A DNA stretch of 31,759 nucleotides from RYN-431 sp036388295 (GCA_036388295.1 DASVSC010000235.1:1-31759), one strand, 5' to 3'. Shown: positions 1-8,220, numbered from the stretch's first letter. Numbers and translations are program-made. Notes: generated by a model not told the origin, from the letters alone.

Positions 1-1193
1 ATCCGCAGCTCGCGCAGGATGACTTTGTCCTGCGTGCGCGTGTTCCCGCGCGGCAGGATCTGGCCGATGCGGAACGGCTTGCCTTCGGTGATTTCGTACA
101 CCAATTCCACCCGGCCCGGCTGCACGCGGAACACCGGGCGCGGCTCGATGCGGAGGTAATCGGGGTCGGCCGATCCTGGCTGGTAGATGTAGCCGAGCGG
201 GCTGTAGTCGCGAACAATTTTGCGGATGTCACGCTGGATCAATTCGTCATCGAACGGCATGCCTTCGACGATCTTCAATTCCTGACGCAGCTTCACTTCG
301 TCGACGTTCGCGTTGCCTTTGAAGGTGAGTTGGTCGACGGTGTAGCGTGGGCCTTCGTCGATCAGGAACTCGACCTGCATTTCGGTCTGGTCGGGCGAGA
401 ACACCAGCCGGCGGCCGACGCGGGCGTCGAAGTAGCCCTTGTCCTGGTAGAACTTACGGATCGCGGCGACGTCGTCTTCGATGATGTCGTAGGAGTATTG
501 GCCTTCGCGCAGCAGCCAGATCCAGGACGACGTGCGGATTTTGTCTTTGAGTTTGCCTTCGCTGAAGCTGCGGTTGCCGCGGAAGACGATGTTGCGGATG
601 CGGACCTGCGGGCCTTCGACGATGTCGAACGTCAGGACGCCGGTGCGGTTCAACTCATCAAGACTGACGTTGACGTTGGTAAACGGGTAGTTCTTCGCGC
701 GGTACAAATCGGTGATCGCACGACGGGCCTGGGCGAGCCGGAACGGGTCGATCGCCTGGCCTTTCTGGATGTCGATGGAGTTGCGGATCGTTTGGTCGTC
801 GATGTCGCTTGGCGGCTTCTTGATCGCGATGTCGCGGATCTGGCGCTGCTCGCTGACTTCGAACACGACGATGACGCCGGTCGCCGTCGGTTCGACCTTC
901 GCTTCGACGTTGGAGAACTGCCGCAGGCCGAAAATGCGCTGGTAATCTTCCTGAACGGTGGCCGGGTCGAACTTGTCGCCTTCGCGGGTGCGGACGACGT
1001 TCAGGATGGTAGCGGTTAACACCTGCTGATTGCCGGTGATGCGGACGCCTTCGACCGTGCGGCCGCGCAGGTCGGCGGCGATCGATAAATCGCGTTCGGC
1101 CGACTGGGCCCGTGCGACGGGCGCGGGCATCGCCCCGGCGAGGCAGACGACGCTGGTGGCGAGAACTAAAGCGCGGCGGGGCGAAAGGTGCAC
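1..1193 (-). CDS. bamA: Outer-membrane protein assembly factor BamA (5' part, C-terminus beyond window)
   Basis: BamA is the core of the machinery that inserts beta-barrel proteins into the outer membrane. Reading the minus strand from GTG at 1193 gives a basic start (VHLSPRRALVL), a hydrophobic signal peptide and an Ala-x-Ala-Gln type cleavage region near residue 30. Repeated POTRA-type units follow. Characteristic pieces are VEGVRITGNQQV, IVFRGNRSFSEGKL, LTFKGNANVDEVKL and GQILPRGNTRTQDKV, each opening a beta-alpha-alpha-beta-beta module, so at least four POTRA domains lie within the 397 visible codons. The beta-barrel half is off the left edge. No ATG is available: the frame is closed by TGA at 1256-1254, so GTG 1193 is the best start, with only a weak ribosome-binding site. 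A TTGACA / TACACT promoter lies upstream at 1267-1294. The family call is secure; the exact start is less so. Confidence 0.9.
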   Translation of the reverse strand, partial: MHLSPRRALVLATSVVCLAGAMPAPVARAQSAERDLSIAADLRGRTVEGVRITGNQQVLTATILNVVRTREGDKFDPATVQEDYQRIFGLRQFSNVEAKVEPTATGVIVVFEVSEQRQIRDIAIKKPPSDIDDQTIRNSIDIQKGQAIDPFRLAQARRAITDLYRAKNYPFTNVNVSLDELNRTGVLTFDIVEGPQVRIRNIVFRGNRSFSEGKLKDKIRTSSWIWLLREGQYSYDIIEDDVAAIRKFYQDKGYFDARVGRRLVFSPDQTEMQVEFLIDEGPRYTVDQLTFKGNANVDEVKLRQELKIVEGMPFDDELIQRDIRKIVRDYSPLGYIYQPGSADPDYLRIEPRPVFRVQPGRVELVYEITEGKPFRIGQILPRGNTRTQDKVILRELR

Positions 1194-1266
1194 GTCGATC
1201 GGTTTCCGATTTGAAAGCTCAGGCGTCCGCGACAGTCCGCGACCCGCGGCCGGTCATGAGCGGAGG

Positions 1267-1294
1267 AGTGTATCGGGGAGGGGGGCTTTGTCAA
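1267..1294 (-). promoter_or_regulatory. Predicted sigma70-type promoter of bamA
   Basis: On the minus strand a perfect TTGACA (1294-1289) is followed after 16 nt by TACACT (1272-1267, four of six matches to TATAAT). Transcription would start near 1260 and leave a leader of about 65 nt before the GTG. That leader contains a tandem 9-bp repeat, GTCCGCGAC, at 1225-1233 and 1235-1243 (plus-strand reading). Confidence 0.5.
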
Positions 1295-1323
1295 AAACGC
1301 AGCGAATCGGTAATCATCGGCTC

Positions 1324-2403
1324 ATGGCCAGCGCAATCTTTACGCCTTCCCGCCGCGAACTGGCCTGCATTGCACTCGCGGCAATCGCGCTGCGGGTGGT
1401 CGTTCTGATCGTCATGGGCCTGAAGGCGCATGACCTGGCGGGCATGCCGTACCGGTCGGACGGGATCGCGTATATAGACAACGCGCGGCGCATCAACGGC
1501 GACGCCATGCCCAGCGCCTATGACCAGCGGGTGTTCGTCGGTCTTCCGTGGCTCATCGCCATGACGCACCGCCTGGGCGTGCCGTACGGGGCCGGGGCGC
1601 AGGCGTTCGGTCTGGTGCTGCCCGGCTTGGTTTGCGCGGGCACTGCCTTGTGGCTGCGCGACCGGCGCATCGGCTGGGCGATGGCGGTGCTGCCGCCGCA
1701 CTGGGTGCTGGATACGGCGTGCGTGATGAACGAATCGCTGATGATCGGCTTGTGCGTGCTGGCAATGATTACGCTACGGCAGCAGCGGTTCTGGGGCGTA
1801 CTCGGCGCGGCCGTGCTGTTTGCCGCGGCAGGCATGGTTCGGCCCATGGCGTGCTTCGCGGTTATGGGGGCGCTCGCGCTGTTGCTGCAGGCCCGTCGAC
1901 CGGGTCGCGCGTTGGCGCTGTCGCTCGCGACGCTGGCGCTGTTGGCCGGCATGTTTTTCGCGTTCAAGCACGTCTACTGGAACCCGCTCGACAACATGCG
2001 GGCCTACGACACCGAAAAGCTGGCTTATGACGGCCAGGTTTTCACGTACCCGTTCGGATCGTTCGTCGAAGTCGGCCGCGCGCGCGGCGTGCTGCGGCCG
2101 ACGTACGTGTACAAGGCGGCTTACATGGTCGCCGCGTTGATCGTGCTGGGATTGGCGGCGGTCGCATGGTGGCGGTCGCGTCGGCCGTTGGACGCCTGGG
2201 CGGTGGCATGGTGGGGCGGGAATGTGGCCTTCGTCACCTGCATCGGGTCGCACTGGGGCGTCGATATCGCCCAGCGGTCGTTGATGTGGGCTGCGCCGGC
2301 GGCCTACTGGACGCTGCGTGACTGGCTGCCGGTGCGCTGGTGGGTGCGACTCGCTTGGGCGCTGCTGGCGATCCCTTGGGTGTTCATCACGTCGCAGTCG
2401 TAA
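1324..2403 (+). CDS. Polytopic membrane protein, possible GT-C fold glycosyltransferase
   Basis: A 359-residue integral membrane protein with roughly eight to ten hydrophobic segments. The first spans residues 12-33, and others include stretches near 125-160, 195-215, 265-285 and the C-terminus. The first loop carries the acidic motif YRSDGIAYI (Asp46). That is the position where GT-C enzymes (ArnT/PMT/GT39-like, using lipid-phosphate-linked sugars) keep their catalytic acidic residue. A later MVRP motif resembles the conserved RP turn of such proteins. I chose ATG 1324 because translation then begins just before the first transmembrane helix; the frame stays open upstream but reads through the bamA promoter region. 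It converges on the VWA gene with 11 bp between stops. Substrate is unknown; the GT-C assignment is an inference from topology and the loop motif. Confidence 0.6.
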   Translation: MASAIFTPSRRELACIALAAIALRVVVLIVMGLKAHDLAGMPYRSDGIAYIDNARRINGDAMPSAYDQRVFVGLPWLIAMTHRLGVPYGAGAQAFGLVLPGLVCAGTALWLRDRRIGWAMAVLPPHWVLDTACVMNESLMIGLCVLAMITLRQQRFWGVLGAAVLFAAAGMVRPMACFAVMGALALLLQARRPGRALALSLATLALLAGMFFAFKHVYWNPLDNMRAYDTEKLAYDGQVFTYPFGSFVEVGRARGVLRPTYVYKAAYMVAALIVLGLAAVAWWRSRRPLDAWAVAWWGGNVAFVTCIGSHWGVDIAQRSLMWAAPAAYWTLRDWLPVRWWVRLAWALLAIPWVFITSQS

Positions 2404-2414
2404 GCCGTATTCGA

Positions 2415-3611
2415 CTATGCGAAGTGCGCCTTCTTTTTGCGCCCGCTCAGGTAGCTTTCCATAATGCAGTTCGCCAGCTCGCCGCTGCTGGTGTAGAAGG
2501 CGACGCCCTTGGTCAGCCGGGTGAGCTGGTCGACGAATCCGACCCAGTCCATGCCGTAATAGTCTTCGATCAGGGCGAAGGTCGCGATCCGCACGTCTTC
2601 GCGAGCGGCCATTACTGCTTCTTTGAGTGTGGCGGCCGTCGAGCGCGGATCGGGCGGGTAGAGCAGGTAGCAGAAATCACCCTCAACGTGCGCAGTCGGC
2701 TGGCCGTCGGTGATGATAAAAATCTGCTTGTTCTCGCCCGCTCGCTTGCGCAGGATGCGCCGCGCCATTTGCAGGCCCATGTGCAGGTTCGTGAAGTGCT
2801 GCGGCGCCTGGTCCAATTGGCCCAGCGGTACCTTCAGCCGCACCTGGTAATCGTACACCGTGACCGGCTTCGGCATCGTCAGCGGCAATTGCACTTCGCT
2901 AATCTTGTTCGCGCCGGAATAGAAGCCGACGAAGTCGATGGAGTCCTGCGGAAAGCGTTGCCGAACCAGGCCGAGCATGGCCAGTGCTACTTTTTTTGCA
3001 GCCAAGAAGCGGCCATAGCGCATCATCGAGCCGCTCATGTCGATTAGAACAACGGTCGAGGCGCTGGTGGTGCCTTCACGTTGATAAATCTCGAAGTCAC
3101 GCTCCGCGAACGGGATCTTCACGCGCGGCCCGCTCTCGCCATGGCCAGTCGCGGCCGGCGGGTTCTCTGTCGCCGCTTTCGCCACCCGGGCCATGGCATT
3201 GCGGAGTGTCTGGTGCAAATCCAAGTCACTGATCGGGTCGCCGAACTGGTACGCCTTTGTGCCTTCCATGCGTTCGCCGTTCGCGCCGCTGGTGATTTTT
3301 TCGTGGCCGTCGCGTTGCCCCTGCTTGAGGTTCTTGAACACCTCCATCAGGGCTTTGCTCTGCATCTTGCCGACGGCTTTGGGCGTGAGCTTGAGCTTGC
3401 CCTTGCCGTCCTTGTCGAGCATGCCGTCTTTGATCATTTGTTCCAGCAGGTCCGACACCTGGTCGTCCTGCGGGTTTTTCATCATCTGCTGCATGGCCTT
3501 GAGGGCTTCGTCGCCGTACTCAAGGATGAACTGCATGAGCTGGTCAAACCCGAACAGCTTATCCTGCGACGGAAACTCCTCGCCGTCGAACTCGCCGTAG
3601 GTGTACTTCAT
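2415..3611 (-). CDS. VWA domain protein with intact MIDAS motif
   Basis: A 398-residue cytoplasmic protein. Residues 1-150 are charged, helical and of unknown function. Residues about 185-380 form a von Willebrand factor A domain of the CoxE/ChlD-like type. The metal-ion-dependent adhesion site is complete: Asp191-Ser193-Ser195 in DMSGSM, Thr274 in HFTNLH and Asp302 in ITDGQPT. Bacterial proteins of this kind normally work with a MoxR-type or Mg-chelatase-type AAA+ ATPase as metal-dependent adaptors in assembling other complexes. No such ATPase is in this window, so the partner must be elsewhere. The gene is last in a run of four minus-strand genes, 88 bp after hemW, and has its own TATACT box 7 nt before the ATG. 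The domain call is firm; the role is unknown. Confidence 0.85.
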   Translation of the reverse strand: MKYTYGEFDGEEFPSQDKLFGFDQLMQFILEYGDEALKAMQQMMKNPQDDQVSDLLEQMIKDGMLDKDGKGKLKLTPKAVGKMQSKALMEVFKNLKQGQRDGHEKITSGANGERMEGTKAYQFGDPISDLDLHQTLRNAMARVAKAATENPPAATGHGESGPRVKIPFAERDFEIYQREGTTSASTVVLIDMSGSMMRYGRFLAAKKVALAMLGLVRQRFPQDSIDFVGFYSGANKISEVQLPLTMPKPVTVYDYQVRLKVPLGQLDQAPQHFTNLHMGLQMARRILRKRAGENKQIFIITDGQPTAHVEGDFCYLLYPPDPRSTAATLKEAVMAAREDVRIATFALIEDYYGMDWVGFVDQLTRLTKGVAFYTSSGELANCIMESYLSGRKKKAHFA

Positions 3612-3618
3612 AGTCCTT

Positions 3619-3624
3619 AGTATA
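3619..3624 (-). promoter_or_regulatory. -10 box of the VWA gene (near-leaderless)
   Basis: TATACT on the minus strand ends 7 nt before the ATG at 3611. With normal -10 to +1 spacing, transcription would begin at or next to the start codon. The intervening bases include AAGGA, which could also act as a short Shine-Dalgarno. No convincing -35 is seen. Confidence 0.5.
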
Positions 3625-3699
3625 GACGGGATGATCAGAAACAGTCCGATTTTCAGCAGAATCGACGTACGGCCGGTGCGGGCGACGGGGAAGTGATGC

Positions 3700-4887
3700 T
3701 TACTCGACGAATTGCGCCGCGACGCCGTCGGCGACGTTCAAACCGGCTTCGGTGAGTCGAAAACCACTTTCATCGATCCGTATCAGCCCGAGGCTTTCCA
3801 AATGTGCTAGCGTGGCGTCGTATCGCGGCCGCAGGGCTTCTGACGAATAGTCTCGCCACCGGACGCCGCGAGCGAGCCGCAGTTCCAGCATCAGGCGTTC
3901 CTCGACACGCTCATTGTCCGTCAATACTTCGTGCTCCACCACCGGCAGACGGCCGGTCGGGACGGCAGATTCCCAGTCGCCAAGGTGCTGGCGGTTCTTG
4001 AAGCGGTGGCCGTTGACGTGTGACGCGGCGCTGGGACCGAGGCCGATGTAATTTTTGCCGGTCCAGTACGCGAGGTTGTGCCGGCATTCCTGGCCCGGCG
4101 TGGCGTAATTGCTGATCTCGTAGGCCAAGAAACCATGACCCCCGAGGGTATCGCGGGCGGCGTGAAGCATCGCCAGCTCAAGGTCGTCCTCGATTGCCGT
4201 GAGACGGCCGAGGCGTTTTCGCACGGCGATCACGGTGTTCGGCTCGTAAGTCAGGCCGTAGCACGACAGGTGCGTCACGCCCAGATCGAGCGCCGACTGC
4301 AGCGATCGATGCCACGAAGCCATCGTTTGGCCGGGGATGGCGTAAATCAGGTCGAGGTTAATCCGATTAAACCCCGCGTCCCGCGCCAGCGATACGCTGC
4401 GTTCGACGTCCGGCGGTTCGTGATGGCGTTCCAGCGTCTTCAACTCCGCCACGTCGAACGACTGCGCCCCGAAGCTGAGGCGGTCGACGCCGACACAGCG
4501 CAACATTTCCAAGTAAGCCGCGTCCGCCGTCGCCGGGTTCACTTCGACCGTCCACTCCTCAACGGCAGACAAATCCAGCCGTTCGTGCAACCCTTCGATC
4601 AAACGCCGCATTGACGCCAACGGCAACAACGATGGCGTGCCACCGCCAAAAAAAACGGTCGTGGGGCGTGGCCGTTGTGCAGTCCACAGCTCTGCTTCTG
4701 CAAGCAGCAGATCGACAAAGCGTTCCATACGCTCGGGCGTCTGCCGGGTGATGGAATAAAAGTCGCAATAGTGACACTTGTGGAAGCAGAACGGCACGTG
4801 CACGTACAACGCGTCCACCGCCGCCGACGGAAGGTCGGCGGGCGAGAGGTCGACGCGGTCCGTCAGCAAGTCCAGCGTGCGCGGCAT
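3700..4887 (-). CDS. hemW: Radical SAM heme chaperone HemW (HemN-like)
   Basis: A 395-residue radical SAM protein of the oxygen-independent coproporphyrinogen oxidase-like family. The [4Fe-4S]/SAM motif is Cys34-x3-Cys38-x2-Cys41 in CFHKCHYCDF. The fourth cysteine of true HemN (CxxxCxxCxC) is replaced by Phe43, which is the HemW signature. GGGTPSLL (81-88) is the SAM-binding glycine motif, and the sequence continues through VEVNP, GVDRLSFGAQSF and NLDLIYAIPGQT to a C-terminal HemN_C-type winged-helix region (LMLELRLARGVRW). HemW is thought to hand heme to target proteins rather than to oxidise coproporphyrinogen. Length matches the family. ATG 4887 puts the hydrophobic strand LYVHVPFC at the usual place. 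A TACAAT box sits 8 nt upstream, in the 29-bp gap to the preceding oxidoreductase. Confidence 0.92.
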   Translation of the reverse strand: MPRTLDLLTDRVDLSPADLPSAAVDALYVHVPFCFHKCHYCDFYSITRQTPERMERFVDLLLAEAELWTAQRPRPTTVFFGGGTPSLLPLASMRRLIEGLHERLDLSAVEEWTVEVNPATADAAYLEMLRCVGVDRLSFGAQSFDVAELKTLERHHEPPDVERSVSLARDAGFNRINLDLIYAIPGQTMASWHRSLQSALDLGVTHLSCYGLTYEPNTVIAVRKRLGRLTAIEDDLELAMLHAARDTLGGHGFLAYEISNYATPGQECRHNLAYWTGKNYIGLGPSAASHVNGHRFKNRQHLGDWESAVPTGRLPVVEHEVLTDNERVEERLMLELRLARGVRWRDYSSEALRPRYDATLAHLESLGLIRIDESGFRLTEAGLNVADGVAAQFVE

Positions 4888-4895
4888 TGGACGTC

Positions 4896-4901
4896 ATTGT
4901 A
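4896..4901 (-). promoter_or_regulatory. -10 box of hemW (near-leaderless)
   Basis: TACAAT on the minus strand (five of six matches to TATAAT), 8 nt before the hemW ATG. No Shine-Dalgarno sequence lies between them and no good -35 is seen. hemW may also be read through from the upstream gene, which ends only 29 bp away. Confidence 0.45.
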
Positions 4902-4916
4902 ACGAAACGGATCGAC

Positions 4917-6113
4917 TTACACCGGCTCGATGTCCACGGAGGTCGCCGGAGTAGCCCACGGCACGCCCATCTCGGACGGCAGCACGCCGTGTTCAAAACA
5001 CGCCGTCAGTGCTTGATCCAAATCCGGCACCTGCGTCAGGCGGCGCGGCGATTCGCCAACGACGTTCAACTCCTCAGCCGCGAAGGTCTTGATTCTCTGG
5101 AATAATTGGTGGCAGGCCCAGACGACCTGGCAGTGCGGCGTGGCCGCTTCGATGCCGCAGACTGAGGGCGTGCCGACGTGGATGGCGTCGAGCGTGGACC
5201 ACAGCTTCGCGTCCCGGGCGTCGGCCGCCGGCGTGCCGTAGTCCTTCTTCCGGCCGTCCCGGAACGTCGCGATGATGTGGGCATCTTCGGCGTCGGCCGA
5301 TTCGATGACGGCGTTTTCGAACTCGAAACGGTACGTCGGGTGGTGAGCCTTCTGGCCGGCGTGGGTGACGTAGAACAGAACCTCCACGTCGCCCGGCAAC
5401 GCCAGCCGCAGGGCGGCGGTGTCGAAGTTTTGGATCGGGTTGGCCCGGTACAGTTCCGCGGTCAGCCGCGTCGGTGTCGCACTGCGGCCGACGGCGGGGC
5501 CGGCCACATAAAGCATGTGATGCAAGTGATGGGCGCAGGCGTTATTCACCGGACTGTCCAGCACCCATTCGCCGCGCGGCGTTTGGACAGCGCCGGCCCA
5601 ATCGTTGCGCCCGTAATACGCTTCGTCGCGCGGCCAGAGGACGATCGTCCGCATCCGCTTAAGCCGCCCGAACACGCCGGCCATGGCGTCGGCCTTCAGG
5701 GCCTGCACCGCACGGCAATAAGACCACTGATACCCGATCGCCACGTGCCGCCCCGCGGCGTCGCGGGCGGCTTTCATCGCGGCGGCGTCGGCGGGAACGG
5801 CCGCGATCGGCTTTTCGCACAGCACATGACTGCCCCGGCGCAGCGCGTCGATCGTCTGAGAGGCATGCAGGCCGATCGGCGAACTCAGGATCACGAGGTC
5901 CGGCGTGACGTTCGCGTAGAGCGTCTCCATCGACGGGAAGACCGGCACCGACGCCGCTTGAAGGTCCGCTAAGCGCGAAGAGCGTTCTGGGTACGGATCG
6001 ACGCCGCCGACGAAGCGGAAGCCTTTCGCGTTGGCGTTCTCCAACAGCAACGGGACGTATGTCGTCCCGTACCCGCCGACGCCGACCAGTGCGATCGTTA
6101 GCTCTGAACTCAT
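4917..6113 (-). CDS. Gfo/Idh/MocA family NAD(P)-dependent oxidoreductase
   Basis: A 398-residue dehydrogenase of the glucose-fructose oxidoreductase/inositol dehydrogenase family. The N-terminal Rossmann fold has GVGGYG at residues 11-16 and an acidic residue after strand 2 (GGVDPYPE). HVLCEKPIA carries the family's Glu-Lys-Pro motif, whose Lys contacts nicotinamide and substrate. The C-terminal alpha/beta domain has HHLHHML in the catalytic-histidine region instead of the common DxGxHxxD, so the substrate is probably not a standard hexose or inositol. I start at ATG 6113, giving MSSELTIALVGVGG; an in-frame start at 6197 would overlap the upstream gene and add an unrelated 28-residue leader. 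It lies 47 nt after the TatD-like gene and 29 nt before hemW, probably in one transcript. Substrate cannot be deduced. Confidence 0.85.
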   Translation of the reverse strand: MSSELTIALVGVGGYGTTYVPLLLENANAKGFRFVGGVDPYPERSSRLADLQAASVPVFPSMETLYANVTPDLVILSSPIGLHASQTIDALRRGSHVLCEKPIAAVPADAAAMKAARDAAGRHVAIGYQWSYCRAVQALKADAMAGVFGRLKRMRTIVLWPRDEAYYGRNDWAGAVQTPRGEWVLDSPVNNACAHHLHHMLYVAGPAVGRSATPTRLTAELYRANPIQNFDTAALRLALPGDVEVLFYVTHAGQKAHHPTYRFEFENAVIESADAEDAHIIATFRDGRKKDYGTPAADARDAKLWSTLDAIHVGTPSVCGIEAATPHCQVVWACHQLFQRIKTFAAEELNVVGESPRRLTQVPDLDQALTACFEHGVLPSEMGVPWATPATSVDIEPV

Positions 6114-6160
6114 GGAGGAAGTTGCCGCGTCACACGGCCCCTTAGAATTAAACTTGGCGA

Positions 6161-6976
6161 CTAAGCCGACTCCGGTTTTCGCGTCCACTTCGGGCACTGG
6201 CCGAAAAACCGGCAGGGGTTGTTGTAGAAGACGTCGAGCGCTTCGGCCTCGCTGTGTCCGCGCCGGCGGAACGCCAGCAGCGTGTCAGTGAGCATCGAAG
6301 GGCTGGATTCGCCCCAATCGCTGGCGGAGTTCACATAGATTTTTTCTGAGCCGTACACCTCCAGCATGTCGACGGCCCGTTCGGGCGTCACCTTCGTCAC
6401 CGGATAAACCGTCAGGCCGGCCCAGAAGCCGGCGTCGCGCGCCATGCGCAGCGTGTGCTCTTCGCAATGATCGATGAGTACCCGTTCGGGCTTGATGCGG
6501 GCGTCGTTCTTCAGGATCGACGTGATGATCGCCGTTCCTTTGTGCTTGTCGGCCAGGTGGGGCGTGTGGATCAGGATAAGCTGGTCGTGCCGGGCCGCTA
6601 AGTCCACCTGTTCTTCAAAGACAGTGATTTCGTTGCGCGTGTTTTTGTTCAGACCGATCTCGCCGACGCCAAGCACACGCGGGTGCGACAGCAGCGGCGG
6701 GATCAGCGCGATCACCTCACGCGACAAGGCCACGTCTTCGGCTTCCTTGGCGTTGATGCACAGCCAGGCGAAATGGTCGATGCCGTAGCGTGCGGCCCGC
6801 TTCGGCTCGACCTCGAGCAGGTGCCGGAAATAATCGCCGAACGACGAGGCGGACGAGCGGTCGTACCCGGCCCAGAAGGCGGGCTCGCTGACGGCGACGA
6901 CACCGGCGCGGGCCATGTAGAGATAGTCGTCGGTGGTGCGGCTCACGCAGTGAATGTGCGGATCGATCAGCTTCAT
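6161..6976 (-). CDS. TatD-related metal-dependent hydrolase, EboB-like
   Basis: A 271-residue amidohydrolase-fold protein. It opens MKLIDPHIHC, with the metal-binding His-x-His at residues 7 and 9. Later conserved metal or active-site positions are GVGEIGLN, LILIHTPH, VLIDHCEEHT and NSASDWGESSP. From memory, the sequence order and spacing, including SRTTDDYLYMARAGV, match EboB, the TatD-like member of the ebo (edge biogenesis) clusters found in cyanobacteria and other phyla. None of the other ebo genes (UbiA-type prenyltransferase, dehydroquinate-synthase-like, sugar-isomerase-like, phosphodiesterase-like) is visible here, so I give no symbol. It is first in a minus-strand run leading to the Gfo/Idh/MocA gene. 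Its promoter would lie in the 113-bp divergent region 6977-7089. The reaction is unknown. Confidence 0.75.
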   Translation of the reverse strand: MKLIDPHIHCVSRTTDDYLYMARAGVVAVSEPAFWAGYDRSSASSFGDYFRHLLEVEPKRAARYGIDHFAWLCINAKEAEDVALSREVIALIPPLLSHPRVLGVGEIGLNKNTRNEITVFEEQVDLAARHDQLILIHTPHLADKHKGTAIITSILKNDARIKPERVLIDHCEEHTLRMARDAGFWAGLTVYPVTKVTPERAVDMLEVYGSEKIYVNSASDWGESSPSMLTDTLLAFRRRGHSEAEALDVFYNNPCRFFGQCPKWTRKPESA

Positions 6977-7007
6977 AAGCGGCCACTCTTGTATCGGTCG
7001 GACGACA

Positions 7008-7069
7008 CTTCCGGAAGCCTGATGGTATGCCCGTTCGCCAGACCCAGCGTGATTGCTGATCCATCAGGC
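7008..7069. repeat. Perfect 9-bp inverted repeat plus 10-bp palindrome in divergent promoter region
   Basis: GCCTGATGG (7017-7025) is matched exactly by its reverse complement CCATCAGGC (7061-7069), with 35 nt between them. A perfect 10-bp palindrome, CTTCCGGAAG, abuts the left arm at 7008-7017. The right arm falls in the -35/-10 spacer of the predicted promoter for the gene at 7090. The layout suits paired operator sites for a dimeric regulator, possibly with looping, controlling one or both divergent genes. That role is inference. Confidence 0.45.
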
Positions 7070-7081
7070 CTTTCCTATGCT
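7053..7081 (+). promoter_or_regulatory. Predicted promoter of the 7090 gene
   Basis: TTGCTG (7053-7058), a 17-nt spacer and TATGCT (7076-7081, four of six matches), ending 8 nt before the ATG at 7090. No Shine-Dalgarno sequence is present, so the transcript would be leaderless or nearly so. Confidence 0.45.
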
Positions 7082-7089
7082 CGTCGGCC

Positions 7090-8220
7090 ATGCCGCTGAC
7101 CATTGGCCTTTCCGTCGACACGCTTTATTACCTGCGGGGCGCGGGACATCTGTGGGCCTACCTGAACTGGGCGCTCGGCTTGAAGGAATTGGGCCACCGG
7201 GTGCTCTGGATCGAGAGCGCGGTGAACACCGATCCTGCCGAGAAGACGCAGGCGTTGGTCGACACGCTGCGTGCGATTCTGGCTCCATGGGGCTTGGCCG
7301 ACAGCGTCGCGCTCGCACCACGGGAAGACGGGCCGAGCGACTTCTCTGCCATCCGCGGCGTTCTCAGCGGCGACGACATCAGTGGTGACCTGCTCATAGC
7401 CCTGCAGTACTGCACGCGCAACGACGTTCTGCGCAAGTTCCGCACCTCGGCCATGATCGACATCGATCCTGGCCTGACGCAGACCTGGGTCGCGCAGGGC
7501 GTGATGACGTTCAGTCCGTACACGAAGTTTTTTACGATCGGCGAGGGCGTCGTCCGCGCCGGCGGCAAGATTCCGTCCGTCGGGAAGACGTGGACCCACA
7601 CGCCGCCGGCCGTCGCCCTGCAGGCGTGGCCGGTCATCGCGGCTGACGCCGACGCGCCGTTCACCACCATCTCCCACTGGTACGCGCACGAATGGATCGT
7701 GCTCGACAACGGCGAGACGCTTTGCAACGACAAGAGGTCCGGCTTCCAGCCGTTCCTCGGGCTGGCGGCGCGGACGAAGGTGCCGTTGGAACTGGCGATC
7801 CGCTTGGGTGACGACGCCTACGAGAAAGGCGTGCTCGAAAACTTGAACTGGCGCGTGCGCGAGTCGCACGACGTGACCGGCGACGTCGCCGGCTATCAAA
7901 ACTACATCCGCTCCTCCCGCGGCGAGTTCAGCTGCGCCAAGCCGATGTACGTCCGCCTCGACAGCGGCTGGATCAGCGACCGAACGATCTGCTACTTAGC
8001 CAGCGGGAAGCCGTGCCTGGTGCAGCACACCGGCGACAGCGACTATCTGCCCGACAAAGCAGGGCTGTTCAGGTTTAAGACCGAGGACGACGCCGTTCGA
8101 GGCATGGAGGCAATCGTCGCCGACTACCCGCGACAGTGCCGGCTCGCGCGGGAACTGGCGGAAACGCATTTCGATGCGGCAAAGGTGGCCCGGCGCGTCA
8201 TCGAATTGACGCTCAGCTAA
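7090..8220 (+). CDS. Glycosyltransferase-like protein (GT-B type)
   Basis: A 376-residue soluble protein without signal peptide or membrane helix. It opens with IGLSVDTLYYLRGAGHLWAYLNWALGL followed by ELGHRVLWIES in the layout of a GT-B N-terminal domain: glycine-rich loop, helix, then GHxVxxxE. The C-terminal half has YVRLDSGWISDRTICYLASGKPCLVQ and GLFRFKTEDDAVRGMEAI. This corresponds to the donor-binding region of GT4/CgeB-like enzymes, where a helix and ASGxPxLV precede the glycine-containing turn. Sugar donor and acceptor are not deducible. It is transcribed alone, divergent from the EboB-like gene, and its stop overlaps the stop of the convergent small gene by 4 bp. The fold is a reasonable inference; the activity is tentative. 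Confidence 0.6.
   Translation: MPLTIGLSVDTLYYLRGAGHLWAYLNWALGLKELGHRVLWIESAVNTDPAEKTQALVDTLRAILAPWGLADSVALAPREDGPSDFSAIRGVLSGDDISGDLLIALQYCTRNDVLRKFRTSAMIDIDPGLTQTWVAQGVMTFSPYTKFFTIGEGVVRAGGKIPSVGKTWTHTPPAVALQAWPVIAADADAPFTTISHWYAHEWIVLDNGETLCNDKRSGFQPFLGLAARTKVPLELAIRLGDDAYEKGVLENLNWRVRESHDVTGDVAGYQNYIRSSRGEFSCAKPMYVRLDSGWISDRTICYLASGKPCLVQHTGDSDYLPDKAGLFRFKTEDDAVRGMEAIVADYPRQCRLARELAETHFDAAKVARRVIELTLS

Noticed and set aside
330..1019. 229-codon plus-strand open frame
   Set aside because: Antisense to bamA; composition dominated by Asp/Val/Ala, as expected for a shadow.
1219..1257. 12-codon reading frame (ATG 1257 to TGA 1219, minus strand) in the bamA leader, 9 nt after the -10 box
   Set aside because: Too short and without conservation evidence to call a leader peptide.
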